Assembly (NCBI RefSeq): GCF_008634025.1
Contig: NZ_PDCM01000001.1
Span: 124,001-188,000, forward strand
Length of the DNA: 64,000 nt
Direction of reading: 5' to 3'
Source of the DNA: Streptomyces albofaciens JCM 4342
Lineage (GTDB): Bacteria; Actinomycetota; Actinomycetes; Streptomycetales; Streptomycetaceae
Shown: positions 54,709 to 62,797 of the stretch, piece after piece
Numbering within the stretch: position 1 is the stretch's first letter
How the letters are laid out: each line of letters begins with the position of its first letter
Program-made: the position numbers and the translations under genes
The notes under the pieces: generated by a model
Seen by the model: only the letters and a program-made list of their open reading frames with translations
Databases searched by the model: none
Told to the model about the DNA's origin: nothing

Positions 54709-54748
54709 GAGTCAGCCCCACGCGCCGCGAGTCAGCCCCACGCGCCGC
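54709..54748. repeat. Exact 20-bp tandem duplication
   Basis: GAGTCAGCCCCACGCGCCGC occurs twice head to tail. Twenty is not a multiple of three, so it breaks the MerR/clamp reading frame. Confidence 0.95.
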
Positions 54749-54796
54749 GCGAACGCCCCGATGCCCAGCAGCTCCTCGCTCTCGTCCATGCACGCG

Positions 54797-54827
54797 ATTG
54801 TCGAGCTTCAAGCAACCTGAAGGTCAA
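54797..54827 (-). promoter_or_regulatory. MerR-type promoter of the clamp gene
   Basis: A -35 TTGACC (54822-54827) and -10 GACAAT (54797-54802) are separated by 19 bp, the long spacing typical of MerR-controlled promoters. The dyad CTTCA...TGAAG (54806-54822) lies mostly in the spacer. The start ATG is only about 7 bp past the -10, so the mRNA is likely leaderless. Confidence 0.55.
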
Positions 54828-54853
54828 AGCCACCGACGAGGCGGCTCCTCAGA

Positions 54854-55255
54854 TCACCTACCGGGGTATCCGCCGAGCCTGCTTCGGACCCGGTCACGCA
54901 GCATCTCGTACTCATCCCAGCGCGGAGCCGGCCGACCTGTGGGGCGTCGCACGGCCCGGCCCCCGGTCACCACCTGCCCGAGCCGGAACTGCTCCAGAGT
55001 GAGGTCGATCTCGATGCCGCTGGGGAGCCGGTTCCACCAGTGATGACCGTGCCCTTCCCCCTCAAGGTGCACTTCGCCGACCATGAGGCCCCCGCCGAAG
55101 AAGTCGTTCACGACGAGCGCGGTGATGTCGCAATGGCCCCAGGAAGGGTTGTCGCTGGACCAGCCGTCCCGGGCCAGGTCGTCGGGAGAGCACGTGTCAG
55201 CGGCCCAACTCGCGCGCACCGCTTCGGTGATGTCGGTGAGAGTCCAAGGAATCAT
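54854..55255 (-). CDS. YunG family protein
   Basis: This is a 133-residue protein resembling the YunG family. PWTLTDITEAVRASWAADTC and NPSWGHCDITALVVNDFFGG carry the conserved Trp, Cys and Gly pattern, and HWWNRLPSGIEIDLTLEQF follows. The invariant cysteine in WGHCDITAL suggests a papain-like catalytic site, but the function is unproven. The ATG at 55255 starts at the conserved part. Confidence 0.72.
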   Translation of the reverse strand: MIPWTLTDITEAVRASWAADTCSPDDLARDGWSSDNPSWGHCDITALVVNDFFGGGLMVGEVHLEGEGHGHHWWNRLPSGIEIDLTLEQFRLGQVVTGGRAVRRPTGRPAPRWDEYEMLRDRVRSRLGGYPGR

Positions 55256-55333
55256 GCTGCGCAGTCTGAGGCAGACCACTGACAGTCGGCCGGTACGCCG
55301 ATCGGCCCCCGGGCTCGGATGCCGACCCGGCGT

Positions 55334-56140
55334 TCACGACAGCCCCAGCAGCACGGCCAGATTCCCGCCCAGCACCCGCTCGCGGACCTCCCCGGGCCGT
55401 GTGACCCGTTCCACCGTAGTTCGGGCGACGACCGGGTCACCATAGGGAGCGTCCGAGCCGAAGAGGGTGCGGGCGGGCAGTTCGCGGATCGCAAGACGCA
55501 CCGCGAAGATCAGGTGGGCGGTGGAGAGCTCCAGGTAGACGTTGGGTGTGGTCCGGGCGAGTTCGATCGCCTGCATCCAATGGCTCCCGCCCAGTTGGCT
55601 GATCACCAACGGCACCTTCGGATAGCGGGCGGCCAGGTCGGTCAGGGTGTGCAGGTCCGCCGCGCTCGTGGGGGCGTAGCCGTGCACCACCACCGGAAGC
55701 CCGCGGTGGTCGGCGGCCGCTCGAAGCACCGGCTCCACCAGTGCCGCCCGATCCGGCGGCGGGGTGAGCTCCCCGATGCCGTACAGCCCTCGGCCCACCA
55801 CCTCTCGCTCCACCCAGGCCGCGGTCTCGTCAGCAGTACGGCCCAAGGGAACGGCCCCGAAGCCCAGGAAGCGCGACGGCTGAGCGGCCAGCGCCGCGTC
55901 CAGCTCCTGCCACGCTTTGGCGTACCCATCGTCCCCAGCGGCCCCCGAGCCGCCGGCGGAGCCCCCCGCCAACGCCCGGTCCAACACGCTCATCTCATGG
56001 CGTAGGGACACCAGGTCCGTCGCTCGTTCGGGATGCGGACGGGTGGGGAAGAGGACCGTACGGTCCACCCCCGCGTCGTCCAACGCGGACAGGTGGATGT
56101 CGAGCGGGTCGTGGACATGGCTGTGGCCGTCGATGATCAC
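55334..56140 (-). CDS. Amidohydrolase family protein
   Basis: This is a 268-residue amidohydrolase 2-type TIM barrel. It has IDGHSHVHDP at the N-terminus (the metal-binding H-x-H), LPVVVHGYAP in the centre (His ligand), and FGSDAPYGDP near the end (catalytic Asp). It would hydrolyse or decarboxylate a small carboxylic or lactone substrate through a metal centre. It is divergent from a MerR gene across 100 bp, its probable regulator. Confidence 0.87.
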   Translation of the reverse strand: MIIDGHSHVHDPLDIHLSALDDAGVDRTVLFPTRPHPERATDLVSLRHEMSVLDRALAGGSAGGSGAAGDDGYAKAWQELDAALAAQPSRFLGFGAVPLGRTADETAAWVEREVVGRGLYGIGELTPPPDRAALVEPVLRAAADHRGLPVVVHGYAPTSAADLHTLTDLAARYPKVPLVISQLGGSHWMQAIELARTTPNVYLELSTAHLIFAVRLAIRELPARTLFGSDAPYGDPVVARTTVERVTRPGEVRERVLGGNLAVLLGLS

Positions 56141-56240
56141 GCTTGCGCCTTCCGGTGGTACGGGCCGCCCGCGGAATGCGGGCAGGCGGAAGCAGTGTTG
56201 ATCCCTGACATGGTTGGAAGGTCAAGCGAGGGGACGGACC

Positions 56241-56675
56241 GTGCTGATCGGTGAGTTGGCCGAGCGGTCCGGGAGCAGCGAACGGCTGTTGCGCTACTAC
56301 GAGCGGGCGGGTCTGCTCCGTCCCGAGCGCCTGCCCAACGGCTACCGGACCTACGCCGAATCCGACGTCACCGCCGTACGACGCATCCGCGCGCTCCTCG
56401 CCGCCGGGCTCCCCACCCGCATCATCCGTCAGGTGCTGCCCTGCACGACCGGCACCGCCGCCGTACACCCCTGCCCCGGGGTGCTCGACGCTCTCCACGC
56501 CCAGCTACGCGACCTCGACCGCCGCTCCGCCGACCTCGCTGCCGCTCGTCAGGCACTGCAAAAGACCATCGACGAGGCAACAGCGCGGCAGGCACCGAAG
56601 CCTACGGACAACGCAGCGCCTACGGCCCGTATGGAGCCCAAGAGCACGACCCGCCAGCCCCGCAGAACCACCTGA
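56241..56675 (+). CDS. MerR family transcriptional regulator
   Basis: This 144-residue MerR regulator has the N-terminal MLIGELAERSGSSERLLRYY and the wing region NGYRTYAESD, followed by a dimerisation helix. A Cys pair (CTTGTAAVHPC) sits in the effector region. The C-terminus is Thr/Pro/Arg-rich and disordered. The start GTG at 56241 has GAGGGG ahead. It is divergent from the amidohydrolase; TTGACC and a 19-bp spacing in the shared region resemble a MerR-type promoter. Confidence 0.88.
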   Translation: MLIGELAERSGSSERLLRYYERAGLLRPERLPNGYRTYAESDVTAVRRIRALLAAGLPTRIIRQVLPCTTGTAAVHPCPGVLDALHAQLRDLDRRSADLAAARQALQKTIDEATARQAPKPTDNAAPTARMEPKSTTRQPRRTT

Positions 56676-56688
56676 AGTCACCACGGCT

Positions 56689-57267
56689 TCACTCCGAATT
56701 CCCATCACCCGTCGTCTCCGAAAGCAACGGGAACAACCGGGCGATGAGCGCCACCGGATGGGCACCGTCAGGTCGGGCCAGAGGACGCTGCTCGCGGTCC
56801 TGATAGGGGGCCAGTACCCGTCGGATGGCCTCGGCGACCCGGCTCATCTCTTCGGGCGTCAGGTAGGCGACCGCGCTGAAGGCTTCGTCGTTGCGCCATT
56901 CGACCGGTGCTTGGTCGCGTTGGGTGAGCCATCGCTGCCAGCTCTCGTCCTCCAGGCCACGCGCCAAGTTTCCGAACTGCTCCTCCTCGGGCGTACCGGA
57001 GGCGGCGTCGCGCCGCGTCAGGCGCCAAGGCCGTGCGCGGCCCCCACGGTGCGGGGCCTCCTCGATGCGTCCGTGCCGCGCGAGTTGGCGAAGGTGGAAC
57101 GAGCAGAGCCCGGAGCTGTAGCCCAGCCGTGCGGCGGCTTCGGTCGCGGTGACGGTGCCGACTTCCGCCAACAGGTCCAGCAAGGCCGTACGGACCTCGT
57201 GCTCGGGCAACACGGCGTCGGCGTCACGCGTCCGGTGGGCGTGCGCGGCGAGATCATCCTCAGTCAC
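56689..57267 (-). CDS. ArsR-type winged-helix regulator
   Basis: This is a 192-residue protein. The N-terminal winged helix (about residues 20-85: LLDLLAEVGTVTATEAAARLGYSSGLCSFHLRQL) is of the ArsR type, with a longer C-terminal helical part than usual. No metal-binding Cys pair is clear. The GTG start at 57267 lies inside the first of two CTTTGCAAAG palindromes, a strong sign of autoregulation. It is divergent from def, so it may also affect def. The signal is unknown. Confidence 0.85.
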   Translation of the reverse strand: MTEDDLAAHAHRTRDADAVLPEHEVRTALLDLLAEVGTVTATEAAARLGYSSGLCSFHLRQLARHGRIEEAPHRGGRARPWRLTRRDAASGTPEEEQFGNLARGLEDESWQRWLTQRDQAPVEWRNDEAFSAVAYLTPEEMSRVAEAIRRVLAPYQDREQRPLARPDGAHPVALIARLFPLLSETTGDGNSE

Positions 57268-57293
57268 TTTGCAAAGTCTGCTACTTTGCAAAG
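57266..57293. promoter_or_regulatory. Twin palindromes over the arsR-type start
   Basis: ACTTTGCAAAGT (57266-57277) and ACTTTGCAAAGC (57283-57294) have centres about 17 bp apart and overlap the regulator's start codon and upstream region. The arrangement fits binding of two dimers on nearly the same DNA face. Confidence 0.7.
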
Positions 57294-57378
57294 CCCCGCG
57301 CAAGCGACTCTCGCGCGGGGCAGATCAGCCGCGGCGGTGTCCACGGCTCCTGTGACGTGCGCAGAAGGGGAGACAGCG

Positions 57379-58044
57379 ATGCCTGTTCGTCACGACCGGA
57401 CGACGCGTACCGCAGACCGGCGAGTCCGTGTGCAGGGCCGCCCCGTCGATTCCTACCCCGCTCTTCCCCCGGAGGCGGAGCGGGGTTCGGAACGACGGAT
57501 CACGGAAATCGGTGAGGAAGTTCTGAGCCGCCCGTGCCAGGAAGTGACCGGCTTCGGCTCCGCCGAGCTGTCCACGCTCATCGACGACATGTTCCTGAGC
57601 ATGCACATAGCCGACGGCGCCGGCCTGGCCGCCAATCAGGTCGGTGTCGACCTGCGGCTGTTCGTGTACGACTGCCCGGACGACGACGGCATCCGGCACG
57701 TCGGCCACATCATCAACCCGGTCCTGGACGTACCCGAACCCGGCGGTCGCCGACTCATCGAAGCATGCGAAGGCTGCCTGTCCGTACCCGGCGCCACCAT
57801 GACGGTCCCCCGTACGGACCGTGCCGTCGTCCGTGGTCTCGACAAGGACGGAAACCCCCTCGTCATCGAAGGCACGGGCTACTTCGCACGGTGCCTTCAG
57901 CACGAGACCGACCACCTCCTCGGCCACACCTATCTCGACCGGCTGTCCAAGCGGGACCGCAAGGAAGCTCTGCGGCAGATGGCGGACCGTCGCGAGGAGG
58001 TCTTCGCGCGACGCGTGCAGAAGGCGGCCCTTCTGGGCCGGTGA
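57379..58044 (+). CDS. def: Peptide deformylase
   Basis: This 221-residue deformylase removes the formyl group from nascent protein N-termini. The three motifs are present: GAGLAANQVG, EGCLSVPG and Q174-HETDH (zinc ligands H175 and H179; catalytic E176), with the motif 2 cysteine as third ligand. An N-terminal extension of about 40 residues precedes the domain. AAGGGGAG lies ahead of the ATG. It is one of the paralogues usual in Streptomyces and sits beside dnaB, converging on it with a 24-bp gap. Confidence 0.93.
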   Translation: MPVRHDRTTRTADRRVRVQGRPVDSYPALPPEAERGSERRITEIGEEVLSRPCQEVTGFGSAELSTLIDDMFLSMHIADGAGLAANQVGVDLRLFVYDCPDDDGIRHVGHIINPVLDVPEPGGRRLIEACEGCLSVPGATMTVPRTDRAVVRGLDKDGNPLVIEGTGYFARCLQHETDHLLGHTYLDRLSKRDRKEALRQMADRREEVFARRVQKAALLGR

Positions 58045-58068
58045 GAATTCGGCGGCGGCAGGCGCCTC

Positions 58069-59547
58069 TCAGGTCTGCGCCATGTCCACGAACCGCGAGT
58101 AGTGGCCCTGGAACGCCACGGTGATGGTCGCCGTCGGGCCGTTACGGTGCTTGGCCACGATCAGGTCGGCCTCGCCCGCGCGAGGGGACTCCTTCTCGTA
58201 GGCGTCCTCGCGGTGCAACAGGATGACCATGTCCGCGTCCTGCTCGATGGAACCGGACTCACGCAGGTCCGAAACCATCGGCTTCTTGTCCGTACGCTGC
58301 TCGGGACCACGGTTCAGCTGCGAGAGCGCGATGACCGGGATCTCCAGTTCCTTGGCCAGCAGCTTGAGGTTACGGGACATGTCCGAGACCTCCTGCTGAC
58401 GGCTCTCGGCGCGCTTGGAGCCACCGGACTGCATCAGCTGGAGGTAGTCGATGACCACCAGTTTGAGGTCGTTGCGCTGCTTGAGGCGGCGGCACTTGGC
58501 GCGGATCTCCATCATCGACAGGTTCGGCGAGTCGTCGATGTACAGCGGCGCGGCCGAAACGTCGGGCATCCTGCGGGCCAGCCGGGTCCAGTCCTCGTCC
58601 GTCATGGAGCCGGAGCGCATGTGGTGCAGGGCCACCCGCGCCTCGGCGGACAGCAGACGCATCGCGATCTCGTTGCGGCCCATTTCGAGCGAGAAGATGA
58701 CGCTCGGCAGATTGCTCTTGATCGAACACGCTCGGGCGAAGTCGAGCGCCAGGGTGGACTTACCCATCGCGGGACGCGCCGCGATGACGATCATCTGGCC
58801 GGGGTGCAGGCCGTTGGTCAGGGAGTCCAGGTCGGTGAAGCCGGTCGGTACGCCGGTCATCTGCCCCTGGCGGGAGCCGATCGCCTCGATCTCGTCGAGC
58901 GCGCCCTCCATGATGTCGCCGAGCGGCAGGTAGTCCTCGCTGGTGCGCTGCTCGGTGACGGCGTAGATCTCCGCCTGGGCGCTGTTGACGATCTCGTCCA
59001 CATCGCCGTCGGCCGCGTATCCCATCTGTGTGATGCGCGTGCCGGCCTCGACGAGCCGGCGCAGGACCGCCCGTTCGTGGACGATCTCGGCGTAGTACTC
59101 GGCGTTCGCCGCCGTCGGCACGGACTGGACGAGGGTGTGCAGATACGACGCGCCGCCGACCCGCCCGATCTCACCGCGCTTGGTCAGCTCGGCCGCGATC
59201 GTGATGGGGTCGGCCGGCTCGCCCTTCGCATACAGGTCGAGGATCGCCTGGTAGATCAGCTCGTGGGCCGGGCGGTAGAAGTCGTGGCCCTTGAGGACCT
59301 CGACGACGTCCGCGATGGCGTCCTTGGACAGCAGCATGCCGCCGAGCACGGACTGCTCGGCGTCCAGATCCTGCGGCGGTACGCGCTCGAAGCCACCGGG
59401 GGCCCAGCCGCCCTCCTCGTCGCCGCGCTCGCGCCGGTCGTCGCGGCCACGGCCCTTGCCCTCGCCTCGACGGGAGCGCGCGGCGGGCAGCCGGTCGCTG
59501 GGGCCGGTGTCCGCCCAGGGGTCCTCCACGGGCTCGGGCATGCTCAC
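58069..59547 (-). CDS. dnaB: Replicative DNA helicase DnaB
   Basis: This 492-residue hexameric helicase unwinds DNA at the replication fork. A charged Arg/Gly/Glu-rich leader (about residues 20-55) is followed by the N-terminal primase-interacting domain (55-155) and the RecA-like core with Walker A (ARPAMGKST, K263) and Walker B (VVIDYLQLM). It has no intein. The GTG at 59547 with GGAGG ahead is the start; an ATG two codons later is an alternative. It is divergent from a MATE gene, with DnaA-box-like elements in the spacer. Confidence 0.97.
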   Translation of the reverse strand: MSMPEPVEDPWADTGPSDRLPAARSRRGEGKGRGRDDRRERGDEEGGWAPGGFERVPPQDLDAEQSVLGGMLLSKDAIADVVEVLKGHDFYRPAHELIYQAILDLYAKGEPADPITIAAELTKRGEIGRVGGASYLHTLVQSVPTAANAEYYAEIVHERAVLRRLVEAGTRITQMGYAADGDVDEIVNSAQAEIYAVTEQRTSEDYLPLGDIMEGALDEIEAIGSRQGQMTGVPTGFTDLDSLTNGLHPGQMIVIAARPAMGKSTLALDFARACSIKSNLPSVIFSLEMGRNEIAMRLLSAEARVALHHMRSGSMTDEDWTRLARRMPDVSAAPLYIDDSPNLSMMEIRAKCRRLKQRNDLKLVVIDYLQLMQSGGSKRAESRQQEVSDMSRNLKLLAKELEIPVIALSQLNRGPEQRTDKKPMVSDLRESGSIEQDADMVILLHREDAYEKESPRAGEADLIVAKHRNGPTATITVAFQGHYSRFVDMAQT

Positions 59548-60006
59548 CCCGGCACCTCCTCCCGTCCGCAGCGCGGACCTTGCTGTGCGCTTCTTTCTTA
59601 CGGCACAGCTCTGACAAAGCGAGAGGCCCGGCTCCGGTTACGGCGCGTCGAGTGCGGATGGGTTCTCGGACGGAAACAGGGGCCAGGCGCCGGACTACGG
59701 TAGGCCCGACGGCACCGTCCGCCAATCTGGTTATCCACAGGCCATGTGGACGATGGACCCGATCCTGTGGAGAAGTGCACCGAACCTGTGCACGGCACGG
59801 GGGACACCGCTGTGGACAAACACACAATCAGCTGTCCACAGCCGCTCTGAACTGCGCTTTTGTCATCCATAGGCTGTGGGGGAGAAAAACTTCGGGAACC
59901 TGTTCATGATCGACCCAAACGCCACGGAGCAGAACACTCCGCCTGGCAGCCGGTAAGGGCCGCTTGGCAGTTGTGTCACTTACCTGTGGAAGATTAGATT
60001 GGCAGC
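59548..60006. other. dnaB/MATE spacer with DnaA-box-like sites
   Basis: The spacer holds several 9-mers close to the DnaA box (TTGTCCACA in Streptomyces, TTATCCACA in E. coli). TTATCCACA is at 59731-59739, TGTGGACAA at 59811-59819 and CTGTCCACA at 59832-59840. Weaker forms (TGTGGACGA, CTGTGGAGA) lie near 59745 and 59765. It is less GC-rich than its surroundings. DnaA could regulate dnaB here, or the sites could titrate DnaA. Confidence 0.6.
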
Positions 60007-61344
60007 ATGACACAGGCCCCCGCGACGCCGCGGCGCCCCGACCGCCGCCACGACCGCGAGATCATCTCGCTTGCCCTGCCCGCCTTCGGCGCGCTGGTCG
60101 CGGAGCCCCTCTTCGTCATGGTCGACAGCGCCGTCATCGGCCACCTCGGTACCCGCCAACTCGCCGGACTCGGAGTCGCCGCCCCGCTGCTGACCACCGC
60201 CGTCTCCGTCTTCGTCTTCCTCGCGTACGCCACCACCGCCGCCGTCGCCCGACGGGTCGGCGCCGGTGACCGCTCCGGTGCCATCCGGCAGGGCGTGGAC
60301 GGCATCTGGCTCGCGCTCCTGCTCGGTGCGGCCGTCCTGGCCGCCGTCCTGCCCACCGCTCCCTGGCTCGTCGACGTCTTCGGCGCCTCCGCGACCGCCG
60401 CTCCGTACGCCGTCACCTATCTGCGCATCAGCGCCCTCGGCATCCCGGCGATGCTCATGGTGCTGGCGGCCACCGGTGTCCTGCGCGGTCTCCAGGACAC
60501 CCGGACCCCGCTGTACGTGGCCGTCGGCGGCTTCTCCGTCAACGCCGTCCTGAACATCGGACTCGTCTACGGTGCCGGACTCGGCATCGCGGGCTCGGCC
60601 TGGGGAACCGTCATCGCCCAGTGCGGCATGGCCGCCGTCTACCTGTTCGTCGTGGTGCGCGGTGCGCGACGGCACGGCGCATCGCTCCGGCCGGACGCCG
60701 CCGGGATCCGGGCCTGCGCCCAGGCCGGGGTACCGCTGCTGGTACGTACGCTCTCGCTCCGCGCCGTCCTGATGATCGCGACCGCCGTCGCCGCCCGCCT
60801 CGGTGACGCCGAGGTGGCCGCCCACCAGATCGTCATCACCCTCTGGCAGCTGCTGGCCTTTGCCCTGGACGCCATCGCCATCGCGGGCCAGGCGATCATC
60901 GGCCGTTACCTGGGAGCCGACGATGCGGCGGGCGCCAAGGCGGCCTGTCGGCGCATGGTGCAGTGGGGCATCGCCTCCGGCGTGGTGCTCGGCCTGCTCG
61001 TGGTGCTCACCCGCCCCCTGTTCATGCCGCTGTTCACCACCGACCCCGCCGTGAAGGACGTGCTGCTGCCCACGCTTCTCGTCGTCGCCCTCACCCAACC
61101 GGTCTCCGGCATCGTCTTCGTTCTCGACGGCGTGCTCATGGGCGCGGGCGACGGCCCGTACCTGGCGTGGGCGATGCTGGTGACGCTGGCCCTCTTCGCC
61201 CCCGCCGCGCTGCTGGTGCCCGTCGTCGGCGGCGGCCTGACCGCCCTGTGGTGGGCCATGGCCTTGATGATGACCGTGCGGATGCTGACATTGTGGACAC
61301 GCACCCGGTCGGGTCGGTGGATTGTGACCGGAGCCTCGCGTTGA
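60007..61344 (+). CDS. MATE family efflux transporter (DinF-like)
   Basis: This 445-residue MATE transporter has 12 transmembrane helices in two homologous halves, with DREIISLALPAFGALVAEPLFVMVDSAVIGHLG as the start of the first half (written here in parts: DREIISLALPAFG, then LFVMVDSAVIGHLG). These proton- or sodium-driven pumps export drugs and metabolites. DinF-like members are common next to dnaB in actinobacteria. It is divergent from dnaB and 39 bp ahead of the secreted protease gene. Confidence 0.9.
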   Translation: MTQAPATPRRPDRRHDREIISLALPAFGALVAEPLFVMVDSAVIGHLGTRQLAGLGVAAPLLTTAVSVFVFLAYATTAAVARRVGAGDRSGAIRQGVDGIWLALLLGAAVLAAVLPTAPWLVDVFGASATAAPYAVTYLRISALGIPAMLMVLAATGVLRGLQDTRTPLYVAVGGFSVNAVLNIGLVYGAGLGIAGSAWGTVIAQCGMAAVYLFVVVRGARRHGASLRPDAAGIRACAQAGVPLLVRTLSLRAVLMIATAVAARLGDAEVAAHQIVITLWQLLAFALDAIAIAGQAIIGRYLGADDAAGAKAACRRMVQWGIASGVVLGLLVVLTRPLFMPLFTTDPAVKDVLLPTLLVVALTQPVSGIVFVLDGVLMGAGDGPYLAWAMLVTLALFAPAALLVPVVGGGLTALWWAMALMMTVRMLTLWTRTRSGRWIVTGASR

Positions 61345-61383
61345 AGACACCCCAAGTAAACCGGCCATGCTGATAATGACCGT

Positions 61384-62262
61384 GTGCGCCCGCTTGCCAG
61401 GAAAATCGTCCTGCCCCTGACGCTGACCGTCATCGGGGCCGGCGTCATAGTGGGCTACGCCTCCCAGGAAGCCGACACCAGCAGCCGCGGCGGCGGCACC
61501 ATCAGGAGCGGATTCGGCAAATCGGGGGAGTCGGACCACGACCCCCAGGACCAGGACCCGTCCGCCACGGCCCCCGCCGACGACGGCAGCGCGTACACCC
61601 CGCGCAGCACCGAGCAGAACGCCCGAGTGGGTGCGATCTTCGAGAAGGACGACTCCGGCGATCACTTCTGCACCGCCAGTGTCGTGCAGAGCCCCGGCCG
61701 GAACATGCTGATCACCGCGGCGCACTGCGCCTTCGACGCCGAGACCGGCCGGCCCGTGGAGGACCTGGTCTTCGCGCCCGACTACCGCGACGGCAAGGAA
61801 CCGACCGGCCTGTGGAAGGTCAGGAAGGTCGTCGTCGACGACCGCTGGGCCAAGTCCCAGGACGAGAACATGGACGTCGCCTTCCTCGTTCTCGACAGCA
61901 AGGACGGCAAGCAGATCCAGGACGTGTTGGGCGGCAACACCCTCGGCATCGATCCCGGCTTCGACAACGATGTGAAGATCACCGGCTATCCCACCAGCAG
62001 CGAGACCCCGATCTCGTGCCACAACCGCACGACGAAGTTCAGCGACACCCAGATGCGCGTCCAGTGCACCGACTTCGCGGGCGGCACGAGCGGCAGCCCC
62101 TGGCTCGCCGACTACGACCCCAAGAGCCACACGGGCACGGTGATCGGTGTTCTGGGCGGCCACGAGGGCGGCGGCGACGAGGACGATGTCTCCTACGCCG
62201 CGTACTTCGGTGATGAGGTGGCCGACCTCTACAAGCGGGCCCAGGACGAGGCCGAGGACTGA
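61384..62262 (+). CDS. Secreted trypsin-like serine protease
   Basis: This 292-residue protein has an N-terminal signal or anchor segment (IVLPLTLTVIGAGVIVGY), a disordered Ser/Asp/Gly-rich linker (about 35-80), then a chymotrypsin-fold protease. The catalytic triad is visible: His in ITAAHCAF, Asp in NMDVAFLVL and Ser in GGTSGSPWLAD. It starts GTG at 61384 and acts outside the cell or at the membrane. A strong bidirectional terminator separates it from rplI. Confidence 0.9.
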   Translation: MRPLARKIVLPLTLTVIGAGVIVGYASQEADTSSRGGGTIRSGFGKSGESDHDPQDQDPSATAPADDGSAYTPRSTEQNARVGAIFEKDDSGDHFCTASVVQSPGRNMLITAAHCAFDAETGRPVEDLVFAPDYRDGKEPTGLWKVRKVVVDDRWAKSQDENMDVAFLVLDSKDGKQIQDVLGGNTLGIDPGFDNDVKITGYPTSSETPISCHNRTTKFSDTQMRVQCTDFAGGTSGSPWLADYDPKSHTGTVIGVLGGHEGGGDEDDVSYAAYFGDEVADLYKRAQDEAED

Positions 62263-62273
62263 CCGGTACGCGA

Positions 62274-62307
62274 AAGGGCCGCACCCCGTTTCCGGAGTGC
62301 GGCCCTT
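62274..62307. terminator. Bidirectional terminator, protease/rplI
   Basis: An 11-bp perfect stem (AAGGGCCGCAC with its complement) and a 12-nt loop, with A/T at its base, lie between convergent genes. Confidence 0.88.
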
Positions 62308-62332
62308 CGGCGTGGTGCTACGACCGCTGCGA

Positions 62333-62779
62333 TCAGGCGGCGACGACCTCGACGCCCAGCTTCGCTACGACGTCGGTGTGCAGACGCACGGACACCTGGT
62401 GCGAGCCCAGGGTCTTGATAGGCGAGCCGAGCTCGACGCGGCGCTTGTCCACGTCGGGGCCACCGGCGGCCTTGATCGCCGAGGCGACGTCGGCCGGGGT
62501 GACGGAGCCGAACAGGCGACCGGCTTCGCCGGCACGCACGGCCAGCTGCACCTTGACGCCCTCAAGCTGGCCCTTGATCTCGTTGGCCTGCTCGATCGTG
62601 GCGATCTCGCGGATCTTGCGACCGCGGCGGATCTGCGCGACGTCCTTCTCGCCACCCTTGGTCCAGCGGATCGCGAAACCGCGCGGGACCAGGTAGTTAC
62701 GGGCGTACCCGTCACGGACGTCGACGACGTCACCGGCAGTGCCGAGGCCGGAGACCTCGTGGGTGAGGATGATCTTCAT
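62333..62779 (-). CDS. rplI: 50S ribosomal protein bL9
   Basis: This 148-residue bL9 protein has the N-terminal RNA-binding domain ([19 protein letters not shown], then [16 protein letters not shown]), a long connecting helix, and the C-terminal domain ([17 protein letters not shown]). It stabilises the base of the L1 stalk and affects translation fidelity. It is last in the rpsF-ssb-rpsR-rplI order, 18 bp after rpsR. Confidence 0.98.
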   Translation of the reverse strand: MKIILTHEVSGLGTAGDVVDVRDGYARNYLVPRGFAIRWTKGGEKDVAQIRRGRKIREIATIEQANEIKGQLEGVKVQLAVRAGEAGRLFGSVTPADVASAIKAAGGPDVDKRRVELGSPIKTLGSHQVSVRLHTDVVAKLGVEVVAA

Positions 62780-62797
62780 GTGTCGGTCACCCTTCCC

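Larger units (their letters stand above)
53672..54789 (-). pseudogene. MerR/beta-clamp fusion, frameshifted by a 20-bp duplication
   Basis: A single gene of about 365 codons is broken near its 5' end. The N-terminus is a MerR winged helix (LLGIGAFARRVGLT, then PSALRFYDDCDVLRPIR). The rest (about residues 125-365) resembles the DNA polymerase III beta clamp: EEYPDYRLVLDGL, VLVPALDAGVGPDVLLEFASG and TTLVMPVRELV. An exact 20-bp tandem duplication (54709-54728, 54729-54748) inside the helix-turn-helix shifts the frame and gives an early TGA. With one copy the frame is perfect. The 3' end contains parS site 4. It is either a dead gene, a slippage-variable switch or an assembly error. Confidence 0.82.

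Noticed and set aside
54811..54811. TTG start giving a continuous frame for the MerR-clamp gene
   Set aside because: That start lies upstream of the predicted -10 and replaces the first half of the helix-turn-helix with an unrelated Arg/Gly-rich stretch.
58069..59547. Intein within dnaB
   Set aside because: Some actinobacterial dnaB genes carry one, but here the length is normal and the Walker regions are uninterrupted.
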